Shown: piece after piece, positions 1 through 7,679 of the stretch
How the letters are laid out: each line of letters starts with the position of its first letter
Numbering within the stretch: position 1 is the stretch's first letter
Assembly: GCF_003667345.1 (NCBI RefSeq)
Contig: NZ_RCWF01000002.1
Span: 124,001 to 188,000 of the forward strand
DNA from: Poseidonibacter antarcticus
GTDB lineage: Bacteria; Campylobacterota; Campylobacteria; Campylobacterales; Arcobacteraceae
Reading direction: 5' to 3'
DNA: 64,000 bases
Position numbers and translations under genes: made by a program
The notes under the pieces: model-generated
Told to the model about the DNA's origin: nothing
Databases searched by the model: none
Seen by the model: the letters and a program-made list of their open reading frames with translations, nothing else

Positions 1-250
1 AATAAGATATTCTTGAATAAAATATAAATATTGCAATTATTCCAAATACTACAAAAAATATTTGAATATCTGTTACGCTTAATGCTACGAAAAAATATCC
101 CAAATAGCTTGGTAAAAAAGCATCATTTGCTGGTTCAATATTAGTTATTGTATTTTCTTCAATACTGTCATCTGATAAATATTTAATAAAAAATATACTA
201 ATACTAGATAAAATTAGTATCACTATAAAATAAATAGAATAAGAAACCAT
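1..250 (-). CDS. Membrane protein, C-terminal part (runs off the window; probably frameshifted from the gene at 274-441)
   Basis: Open frame on the minus strand with an ATG at 250, cut by the window edge. The product is hydrophobic: one membrane segment at residues about 3-23, a short acidic loop (SDDSIEENT), and a second hydrophobic stretch around residues 48-80. I recognise no family. The frame is open well upstream of the ATG, to about 315, and there encodes a natural-looking continuation (GSEFIINNLYEVLN) that joins the protein ending at 274. The two are therefore probably one gene broken at the T8 run at 295-302. It is the last visible gene of the sbcD-sbcC-WYL-like operon. Confidence 0.55.
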   Translation of the reverse strand, partial: MVSYSIYFIVILILSSISIFFIKYLSDDSIEENTITNIEPANDAFLPSYLGYFFVALSVTDIQIFFVVFGIIAIFIFYSRISY

Positions 251-273
251 ATTTAATACTTCATATAAGTTAT

Positions 274-441
274 TTATAATAAATTCAGATCCAATTTTTT
301 TTCTACTAGATAACTACATGTTTGATAATAATAATATTCGATGCTTTCAATTGTCATTTTATTATTAATTGCAAAAATTACAAAAGATAAGGATAGAGAA
401 TTTATTATTAAAAAAAATCTAAATATATAACTCATAATCAT
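274..441 (-). CDS. Small membrane protein, N-terminal part of a probably frameshifted gene
   Basis: About 55 codons with one clear N-terminal membrane segment (IFRFFLIINSLSLSFVIFAI), then a tyrosine-rich stretch ending at a TAA at 274. I chose the ATG at 441, just past the stop of the preceding gene. A longer in-frame start at 471 would overlap that gene by 29 bases. Just before the stop the coding strand has eight A residues (T8 on the plus strand, 295-302). Adding one A would fuse this frame to the membrane protein that follows. It could be a sequencing indel, a phase-variable switch or true decay. Function unknown. Confidence 0.5.
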   Translation of the reverse strand: MIMSYIFRFFLIINSLSLSFVIFAINNKMTIESIEYYYYQTCSYLVEKKLDLNLL

Positions 442-442
442 A

Positions 443-757
443 TTAGGAATATACTCCCCAATCTCTTTCAAAAATCCAATTTGGTTCCCATTTTACATAA
501 TCTGCGGGATCAAAACTTTCAGATTCTAATACATTAATTTCTTGTATTTGATTAGGAAATAATGGTAGGTTATGTCTACTATTTGGACTGTTTAAATCAA
601 AGAAATGATATTTATCACTTTTATCCTTTGATTTAGAACTAACTCCATAATCGAATGGAACACATTTTCTTTCTCTGATTTGACCATCACTCTTAGCAAT
701 AAACCTAACCTCTATTAACTTTTTATTATTAATCGCTTCTAAAAACTTTTCTAACAT
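443..757 (-). CDS. Small WYL-like single-domain protein
   Basis: 104 residues starting at an ATG with a good AAGGA ribosome site, 12 bases behind sbcC. The order of elements resembles a lone WYL domain, the SH3-like barrel that binds nucleic acid or nucleotides in many stress and defence regulators: an N-terminal helix (LEKFLEAINNKKLIEVRF), a charged strand with a conserved-looking arginine (ERKCVPFDYG), a hydrophobic strand, then LPLFPNQIQEINVL. There is no DNA-binding domain. The C-terminus is rich in tryptophan and acidic residues (VKWEPNWIFERDWG). The family assignment is by eye and tentative. Its position suggests co-expression with the SbcCD nuclease. Confidence 0.6.
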   Translation of the reverse strand: MLEKFLEAINNKKLIEVRFIAKSDGQIRERKCVPFDYGVSSKSKDKSDKYHFFDLNSPNSRHNLPLFPNQIQEINVLESESFDPADYVKWEPNWIFERDWGVYS

Positions 758-769
758 TACTTTTCCTTT

Positions 770-3700
770 TTAATTCATCTCAACAAAACTAGTCCCATCA
801 CCCCGAGGCTCAACCTTTATCTGCAATGGTATTCGCTCTTTCAGTGCTTGCACATGTGAAATCACACCGACCATTTTCCCGCTGCTTTGTAGTAGGTTTA
901 GTGCATTTAGTGCTAACTCTAGGCTATCTTCATCTAGTGTTCCAAATCCTTCATCTAAAAACAGTGAATCTATTGCTATTTTTTGACTAGCTAGGCTTGA
1001 AAGTCCTAAGGCTAGTGAAAGGCTTACTATGAAGCTTTCTCCTCCTGATAGTGTGCTTACTGGTCTTATTGTATTTCCTTGAAAACTATCACATACATCT
1101 ATTTCTAGGATTTGTTTTGGTTCACGACTTCTTTGTAGTTCGTATCTGCTTGATAATAAATTCAAGTGTTGGTTTGCTAGATTTATTAATTGGTCTAGTG
1201 TAATTCCTTGGGCAAATTTGGCGAATTTATTTCCATCCGCTGATCCTATCATTTCATTTAGTTTTACCCATACTTTAAACTTTTCTTTTTTTTCTTCTAG
1301 TTCTTGTATTTTTTCTTTGTGTTTTTGGCTGTCTTCTTCGTTTCTTTTTAGTGTTTGGCTTAATGCTCCTATATTTTCTTGGAGTTCATCTATTTTTGAT
1401 TGTAATTCTTGAAGTTCTTGGACTACCTCATCTATAGTTTTTTTCTTTTCTTTTGATTCTTGATTTTTTTCTTCTTTTTCTTTGTGTTCTTTTAGTTTAT
1501 CTTGTGTGTCTTGTTTTAGTGTTTTATAGTTATTGTATGTTTCATCTATTTTTTTACATAACAGAGCTAATTCTTCTCTTTGCTCTTTTTCTAAGATTGC
1601 TTTTTTAAACTCTTCAATATTTTCAAAGTCATTTGCTTGTAGTTCTATTTCTAATTTTTCTTTTAATTGCTTAGATATGTCTTCATTTGATGTTATATTT
1701 GTTTGAAGTTGGTTTTTTTGTTGTTCTTGTTGTTCTTGTGTTGTTTGAAGTTTTGTTAACTCATTTTTTAGGTTTTTTTCTTTTTCTTGTATATTTTGAT
1801 AATTTGTATTAAGTTCTATTTCATATATGTCTATATCTGCTATATTTAAAATACTTGTACTTTTTTCTTTTTGCTCTTTTATGAACTCTTCATATTTAGC
1901 TTCAGTTTCTTTTTGTGTTTTTACTGTAGTTTTTATATCTGTTAGTTTTGTTTCTAGTTCTTTTATTTGTAGGGCTTTTTGATTCTTTTCTAGCTCACAC
2001 TCTTTGTTTTGTTTTTGTTTTGAGATATATGTCTCTTTTTTATTGTTTAGTACTTCATAGTTTTCTTTATATGTTTTATTATTAAACTCTATATTGTATT
2101 GTTTATATTGTTCTTTTAGTTCTGTCTCTATTGTTTCTAGGTCTTTTGTATATTTTTGTTCATCTTTTTCTAACTGTGTTATATCATTTTGAATTTTTGT
2201 TAGTTCTTTTTCTTTTTGGTCAAATTCTGTATATGATTTGCTATATTTATTATTTGCTTCATCTTTTTGTTTTAGTAGTTTTTCTTTTTTTTCTCTTCTT
2301 TGTTTGATATTAGATAGTTTTGTATTTAAACTATTTAGTTCTTCTTGTATATTTTGCTTTGTATTCTCTTCATTTTCATTTACAATGTCTATATGCTCTT
2401 TTTCTATTCTTGTATATAGTGATTTTTGATTCTCTTCTAGTTTTTCTATTTCTTGCTTTGTGTTTTCTAGTTTTGAATTTAGAAGGATTAGACTATCATT
2501 TTGTTTTTTTAGTTCATTTTCTTCTTTTGTTTGTTCTTGTTCTTTTTGCTCTATTTGATTTGTTGTTTTATCTGTATCTACTGTAGTGTGATTTTCTATA
2601 TTATTTATATAAGGATGAGTTGTTGAACCACATAGATAACATTCCTCGCCCTGCTTTAGTCTTTTTCTATCTTCTTCATAGCTTTTGATTAGAAGTTCTT
2701 TATCTCTCATTTGTCTTAGTGTTTGTATATGTACTTTTAGCTCATTTACTAAAGATTGTTTTGTTTGTATATTCTTTGTTATTAGGCTTTGATCTTTTAT
2801 ATACTGTTTTTTTATATCATTTTGCTTTGTTATTGTCTTTTTATTTTCACAATACTCTTTGTATATACTTTCTAATGCCTCTTTTGCTTTTATCTCTTCT
2901 CGTAAAGCATCTTCTTGTATATTGTCATTTGTAAAGTTTGATTCTATTTGTATATACTCTTTGTTTATATTCTCATATATAGCTTTTAGCTCTTTTGTTT
3001 GCTTATTTAATACCTCAACTATGCTTTTTTGCTCTTTTTGCTCATTTAGAGCTTTTTCTTTTGTTTGGTATATTTCATTTAGTGTATTTGTATATAAGCT
3101 ATACTGCTCTATGCTTTTGTTTATTAGGGGCAATAACTCTATTAGCTTTTCATCTTTGCTATTTGTTTGTATATACGCCCTTAGCTCTTCTTCTTTTTTG
3201 TTTATACTTGTATACTCACTATGTATAGATTCTAACTCTTTTTGAATCTTCCCTTGTTCTTGTTCTTTACTTTGTATATAGCTACTTAAGACTTCGCAGC
3301 TTTTTTGCTTCTCTTTTATTTGTGTTTGTAGTGTTCTAACTTCTTTTATCTTTTTTGTTTGCTCATCGTGTGTAACTTTGGCTTTACTTGTTTGTATTTG
3401 GCTTATACTGTATTGTGTAGTAGTTAATATTAGTTTTTCTTCTACTTGCTCTAGTTCATCTTTTAATTTAACTAGTCTTTGTTTGTCTTTTTGTATATCA
3501 GATTCTAATGTGTTTTGTCTTGTATATAGGGATTCTATATTTAAAGCTTTGTTTGCTAGGTCTAATTTTTGGTATTCTTCTTTTTTATCTTCTTTTTCTT
3601 TTGATATATCTTCAAAAAGTTGTGTATATTTTATATTGTCTGATTCTAGTTTGGCTAGTGTTTCTAAGTATATTTTACTATCGTTTAGTTCTTTTTCTTT

Positions 3701-4399
3701 TTTATCGTATTGTTTCTTTAGCTCTTTCTTTTCTTCTAGGTCTTTTGTTTTTTGCTCAACTTCTTCTTTTTCTAGGAGTTGTGTTGAGTCTAGTATCTTT
3801 TTATCTGAATCTATTTCATTTTTTGATACTGAGTATGTATCATATATCTCTTTTGATATTTTTGCATAGATTTGTGTTCCAGTGATTTTTTCTAGTAAGC
3901 TTGACCTATCTGCTTCTTTTGCTTTTAAAAACGCATCAAAGCTTCCTTGGGCTAACATCATAGATTGTATAAACCTGTCAAAGTCTAAACCTGATAACTC
4001 TTCAATGTATTTTGGTACATCTCTTAAACTTGATTTTATAACTTTTGAAGTGCCTACATTTGATAATTCCATTTTTGCTGTTTGAAACTTACCATTTGCA
4101 TTTTTTCTAGCTCTTTTTTGGCTCCAAGAAGAACGATATATAATTCCTTTGATTTCAAACTCTACTTCACAAAGGCATTCACCTGTATGTCTTGACATTA
4201 AATCATTTGGTGGATTTGTAAGTCTTGGTGTTTTTCCATACAATGCACAAGTAATAACATCAAGTATTGTACTTTTACCAGCACCCGTTGGTCCTGTGAT
4301 TGCAAAGAGTGAATTATCGTTTAAAAATTCTCTAAAGTCTATTTCAAACTCACCTTTTAATGAGTTTATATTTAATGATTTTACTTTTAATATTTTCAT
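770..4399 (-). CDS. sbcC: Exonuclease subunit SbcC (Rad50-like ATPase)
   Basis: 1209-residue SMC/Rad50-type ATPase, the partner of the SbcD nuclease in the complex that opens DNA hairpins and blocked double-strand ends. The Walker A motif (GPTGAGKST) is at residues 36-44. A very long Lys/Glu/Gln-rich coiled coil follows, broken near residue 585 by the zinc-hook CYLC. The ABC signature (LSGGES) lies near residue 1118 and Walker B with D-loop (FLDEGFGTLDE) near 1147. Length is normal for SbcC. The ATG overlaps the sbcD stop by four bases (ATGA), so the two are translationally coupled. The coiled-coil codons make the plus strand very T-rich and produce many antisense shadow frames. Confidence 0.97.
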   Translation of the reverse strand: MKILKVKSLNINSLKGEFEIDFREFLNDNSLFAITGPTGAGKSTILDVITCALYGKTPRLTNPPNDLMSRHTGECLCEVEFEIKGIIYRSSWSQKRARKNANGKFQTAKMELSNVGTSKVIKSSLRDVPKYIEELSGLDFDRFIQSMMLAQGSFDAFLKAKEADRSSLLEKITGTQIYAKISKEIYDTYSVSKNEIDSDKKILDSTQLLEKEEVEQKTKDLEEKKELKKQYDKKEKELNDSKIYLETLAKLESDNIKYTQLFEDISKEKEDKKEEYQKLDLANKALNIESLYTRQNTLESDIQKDKQRLVKLKDELEQVEEKLILTTTQYSISQIQTSKAKVTHDEQTKKIKEVRTLQTQIKEKQKSCEVLSSYIQSKEQEQGKIQKELESIHSEYTSINKKEEELRAYIQTNSKDEKLIELLPLINKSIEQYSLYTNTLNEIYQTKEKALNEQKEQKSIVEVLNKQTKELKAIYENINKEYIQIESNFTNDNIQEDALREEIKAKEALESIYKEYCENKKTITKQNDIKKQYIKDQSLITKNIQTKQSLVNELKVHIQTLRQMRDKELLIKSYEEDRKRLKQGEECYLCGSTTHPYINNIENHTTVDTDKTTNQIEQKEQEQTKEENELKKQNDSLILLNSKLENTKQEIEKLEENQKSLYTRIEKEHIDIVNENEENTKQNIQEELNSLNTKLSNIKQRREKKEKLLKQKDEANNKYSKSYTEFDQKEKELTKIQNDITQLEKDEQKYTKDLETIETELKEQYKQYNIEFNNKTYKENYEVLNNKKETYISKQKQNKECELEKNQKALQIKELETKLTDIKTTVKTQKETEAKYEEFIKEQKEKSTSILNIADIDIYEIELNTNYQNIQEKEKNLKNELTKLQTTQEQQEQQKNQLQTNITSNEDISKQLKEKLEIELQANDFENIEEFKKAILEKEQREELALLCKKIDETYNNYKTLKQDTQDKLKEHKEKEEKNQESKEKKKTIDEVVQELQELQSKIDELQENIGALSQTLKRNEEDSQKHKEKIQELEEKKEKFKVWVKLNEMIGSADGNKFAKFAQGITLDQLINLANQHLNLLSSRYELQRSREPKQILEIDVCDSFQGNTIRPVSTLSGGESFIVSLSLALGLSSLASQKIAIDSLFLDEGFGTLDEDSLELALNALNLLQSSGKMVGVISHVQALKERIPLQIKVEPRGDGTSFVEMN

Positions 4400-5595
4400 T
4401 TAACTTGCACCTTTTCTACTACTTTTCTAAAGTTTAGATTTAACTCATCTACAAACTTTATATCTTCTAGTTCTTCTATTTCTAATCTTCTTTTAAATAC
4501 ATCTTGAGGTACTAGCTCATCTAAGCTTGTTACTTTTAACTCTTTTGCTTCTAGCTTCTGCTCACTTTTATCTATTTTGATTGCTAAAATAATTAGTTCT
4601 TGTTCTTGGGCATATTCTCTTAGAGCTTGATTTGCAAACATTGGGTTTTCATCTTTTAGATGTATTTCACACCATGTTGTTTTATCTTCTATTTGTTTTA
4701 ATTCATTTTTTACTGATTCAAGATTGCCTTTTAGGACTTGTAGTTTTCTATATTGTGGTATTTCTATTTCTTTTACTTCTATTTTAGTTTTGTCTTCTGT
4801 ATTTAAAAACTCAACGATATTGACTCTTTTTCTTTGATTTGCTTCTGAAAAACTTAAAGGAATTGGCGAACCGCTATATCTCACTTGGTTACATCCAACT
4901 GATTGATTTATATGTAAATGCCCTAAAGCAACATAATCAAAATACTTTCCTAAAAAATCACTTCCAATATCAAGAGTTCCACCTATATAAATATCTCTTT
5001 CACTTTCACTTGTACGACTTCCTACTGTTGTAAGATGTCCTGTTGCAATTATTGGAAGATTATTTTCTTTTGTAAGTGTTATTGCTTTTTTATATACATT
5101 TATATAGTGTTGTTTTATTCCATCATTTAGTGAAGATTCCTTTTGTGAGATAGTTTGACCGCTTATTGCTTTACGAACTACACTATCTCGTAAAAATGGA
5201 ACAGCACAAACCACGCCTTGAAGTTTGTCTTCTTTGTATATAGGTATTAGTTCATTTTCATTTTCTTCACCTGAAGTTATTACGTGTACATTCATATATT
5301 CAAGTAATTGCTTTGAAGCTTTTAGTGTAGAAATAGAGTCGTGATTTCCTGCTGTTATGATTACATATAAGTTTTTTATAGAAAATAACTCTTTTAAAAA
5401 GTTATAATAAAGCTCCAAAGCATAATTTGGTGGATTTCCTGTATCAAATATATCACCTGCTACAATAAGTACATCAATATTTTCTTTTTTAATTATCTCA
5501 TAAAGCCAAGATAAAAAAGCCTTATGCTCTTCTTCCCTGCTTTTTCCCATAAACTTTTGACCTATATGCCAATCTGATGTGTGTAATATCTTCAT
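4396..5595 (-). CDS. sbcD: Exonuclease subunit SbcD (Mre11-like nuclease)
   Basis: 399-residue calcineurin-like metallophosphoesterase, the nuclease subunit of SbcCD. The metal-binding motifs appear in order: DWHIG (residues 8-12), GDIFDTGN near 48, GNHDS near 84, a GH before LTTVG, and GHLH in the second half. The C-terminal part, from about residue 280, is the capping/SbcC-contact region. It is the first gene of the operon and overlaps sbcC by four bases. The 65 bases in front of it are AT-rich and probably hold the promoter, but I see no clear boxes. Confidence 0.97.
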   Translation of the reverse strand: MKILHTSDWHIGQKFMGKSREEEHKAFLSWLYEIIKKENIDVLIVAGDIFDTGNPPNYALELYYNFLKELFSIKNLYVIITAGNHDSISTLKASKQLLEYMNVHVITSGEENENELIPIYKEDKLQGVVCAVPFLRDSVVRKAISGQTISQKESSLNDGIKQHYINVYKKAITLTKENNLPIIATGHLTTVGSRTSESERDIYIGGTLDIGSDFLGKYFDYVALGHLHINQSVGCNQVRYSGSPIPLSFSEANQRKRVNIVEFLNTEDKTKIEVKEIEIPQYRKLQVLKGNLESVKNELKQIEDKTTWCEIHLKDENPMFANQALREYAQEQELIILAIKIDKSEQKLEAKELKVTSLDELVPQDVFKRRLEIEELEDIKFVDELNLNFRKVVEKVQVK

Positions 5596-5660
5596 TTAAA
5601 TCCAATAATATATTTAATAGAAGTTTACCCTCTTAATATTAAAATAATATAATAATAAAA

Positions 5661-6410
5661 TTAGCTATTTTTAACTCTTTTTAAAATAGAGATTCTTCTT
5701 TTATTTAATGTATTTAATTCTTTTTCTAATTTATTACTAAACTCATTTTTCTTTTCTTTTATATCTAATAAAAATTTTATACGTCGTTCTGAAAAGTAAA
5801 AATATAAAAGTGTACTAATTACAGCAGCATAAAAACACCATAAAGAAGTAAATCCATAAGGTCTTAATAAAAAGATAATAACCAATCCAATAAAGTTTAA
5901 TAAACCAAAAATTTGTACTGAAATACTAGTACTTAACATTAATGATCCACATGTAGTAAGAATATAAATAGATGCATCATATATATTTTCTGTCCATGGA
6001 TGGCTATAATAAAGAGTATTGTTTACTACTTCTACACTACTAGGACTTTGATAAAAACCATACATAGTATAAATTGCCAAGAACAAACCAAGAGTTGAAA
6101 GAATGGCTAATAATTTCTTTCTTTTTGAATCTTTTTCTATTAAATAAATAGATAAAGGAATAATAAAAGGAAGTAAACCTTGTGCATAATAAATAAATAT
6201 CCCAGAAGCAAGTTCTAAAGCACGTGCTTCTATATATCCACCAACTCCAAGCCATACAAAACCTTCTGTAAATTGGTGTAATGCAAAGAGTAATGGTAAA
6301 GCTGCAAATAAAACTTCATTTGATGTACTTGATTGTCGTAAAGTAAGAATACCTATAAAACCAATAGCTCCTGAAAGAGTGAAGTTTAAAATTGCAAAAT
6401 ATATATCCAT
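5661..6410 (-). CDS. DUF6629-like integral membrane protein
   Basis: 249 residues with about seven hydrophobic segments followed by a basic, charged C-terminal tail (residues about 210-249). The N-terminal pattern (GFIGILTLRQSS, then PLLFALHQFTEGFVWL) matches my memory of the DUF6629 family, whose function is not known. It follows the DUF4010 gene by 9 bases and is the last gene of an operon headed by the P-type proton pump. A role tied to ion or proton movement is suggested only by that context. Confidence 0.75.
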   Translation of the reverse strand: MDIYFAILNFTLSGAIGFIGILTLRQSSTSNEVLFAALPLLFALHQFTEGFVWLGVGGYIEARALELASGIFIYYAQGLLPFIIPLSIYLIEKDSKRKKLLAILSTLGLFLAIYTMYGFYQSPSSVEVVNNTLYYSHPWTENIYDASIYILTTCGSLMLSTSISVQIFGLLNFIGLVIIFLLRPYGFTSLWCFYAAVISTLLYFYFSERRIKFLLDIKEKKNEFSNKLEKELNTLNKRRISILKRVKNS

Positions 6411-6419
6411 TACCTTACC

Positions 6420-7679
6420 TTATAAAAAAATTTCATAATACAAACCTAGTATAATAGTCATTATACCAAAGATACAGATTCCTATAGCTGATTTATATAA
6501 GTTCTTTACTCCACCAAACCATAAAATATAGATAGCTTTTAAAAGATTATTGCTTCCTGCTGCTATCATAATCGCGGTAATGATTTGAATATCACTAATA
6601 CTAAATTTTCCAGTTAAGATTGATAATATAAAAGGATCAATATCTGTAAAACCTACTACAAAAGATAAAACTTCTAAACCTGATGATCCATAGTTTTTTG
6701 TAACAAAATTAGTAAGTATTATCATAGTAACAAATAAACTTGCAAATAAAAATGCAGTTTTTAGCTCTAATGGATTTGCATCTACTATATCTAAGGGTTG
6801 ATTATTTTCTTTTTGGTTTCTAAGAAATAAAAATGAGATTATAAATCCAGATAATGATAAACAAATAAAAGGAAGTATTAACTCTTTACCAATATTAAAA
6901 TTAAATATCAATGATACAACTATTAAACGCAAATACATAACTGATGTTGCAGATATAATTGCAGCATCTAAGATATTAGAACTTCCAATTTGCTTAGCTT
7001 TTCTTGCTAAAACTACTGTTGTTGCAGTTGAAGAGTATAAACCTCCAAATATTCCTGTTAGATAGTAACCTTTTGATGGAAAAATGTATTTTTGTAAAAT
7101 ATATCCACCATAACTAATTCCAGAAATAACAACAACGGTAAGCCATATTTTAAAAGGTGACATTGGTATATATGGAATAACTTTTGTATCAGGTAAAAGT
7201 GGCAAGATTACAGCGGAAAGAAGTATCATTTTACCAAGTGTTTCAAATTCTGTGATATTAATATCTTTAAAAAATTTATTCATATTAACATTTGAATTTA
7301 AAATAAATACAATACTCACATATAAAAGAGCACTCATCCACAGCGCTTGTGTTTGTATAAGCGCTCCGAATGTATAAACTAATAACATAACAATAAACAA
7401 TAAAATACTTCGTTTATTTTCTAATAGATTTTTGTTATATAAAATCGCATACAAACCTGTAAGAGCTAAGAAACCAAACAAATACAACATTGAAGAATCT
7501 ATTTTAAATAAAATAAAACCTAGTATTCCTATAAATGTATATGTTCTAACATCACCAAAGAAATAATTATTACTATCTATTTTGGAAAACTCTCTTCTAT
7601 ATGACTTCACTTCTAGTCCAATTAAGAAACTAAATACTATTACAACTAAGAAATGTACTAAATCAATATTTAAACTCAT
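6420..7679 (-). CDS. MgtC/SapB-type membrane protein with DUF4010 domain
   Basis: 419 residues, almost entirely membrane-spanning (about 12 segments). The first 130 residues look like an MgtC/SapB domain (LVHFLVVIVFSFLIGLEVKSYRRE is typical of its start). The remainder is the DUF4010 region, with its characteristic glycine-rich GGLYSSTATTVVLARKA motif and a C-terminal GFTDIDPFIL segment. The family is thought to be involved in transport or magnesium/acid homeostasis, but the biochemical role is unproven. The ATG overlaps the stop of the P-type ATPase by four bases, which argues for coupled expression. Confidence 0.85.
   Translation of the reverse strand: MSLNIDLVHFLVVIVFSFLIGLEVKSYRREFSKIDSNNYFFGDVRTYTFIGILGFILFKIDSSMLYLFGFLALTGLYAILYNKNLLENKRSILLFIVMLLVYTFGALIQTQALWMSALLYVSIVFILNSNVNMNKFFKDINITEFETLGKMILLSAVILPLLPDTKVIPYIPMSPFKIWLTVVVISGISYGGYILQKYIFPSKGYYLTGIFGGLYSSTATTVVLARKAKQIGSSNILDAAIISATSVMYLRLIVVSLIFNFNIGKELILPFICLSLSGFIISFLFLRNQKENNQPLDIVDANPLELKTAFLFASLFVTMIILTNFVTKNYGSSGLEVLSFVVGFTDIDPFILSILTGKFSISDIQIITAIMIAAGSNNLLKAIYILWFGGVKNLYKSAIGICIFGIMTIILGLYYEIFL

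Noticed and set aside
1218-3885. Several plus-strand open frames of 60-160 residues opposite sbcC
   Set aside because: They are rich in Ser, Phe, Leu and Cys and exist because the sbcC coiled coil uses Glu/Lys codons that read as open frames on the complement. No ribosome sites and no domain pattern.
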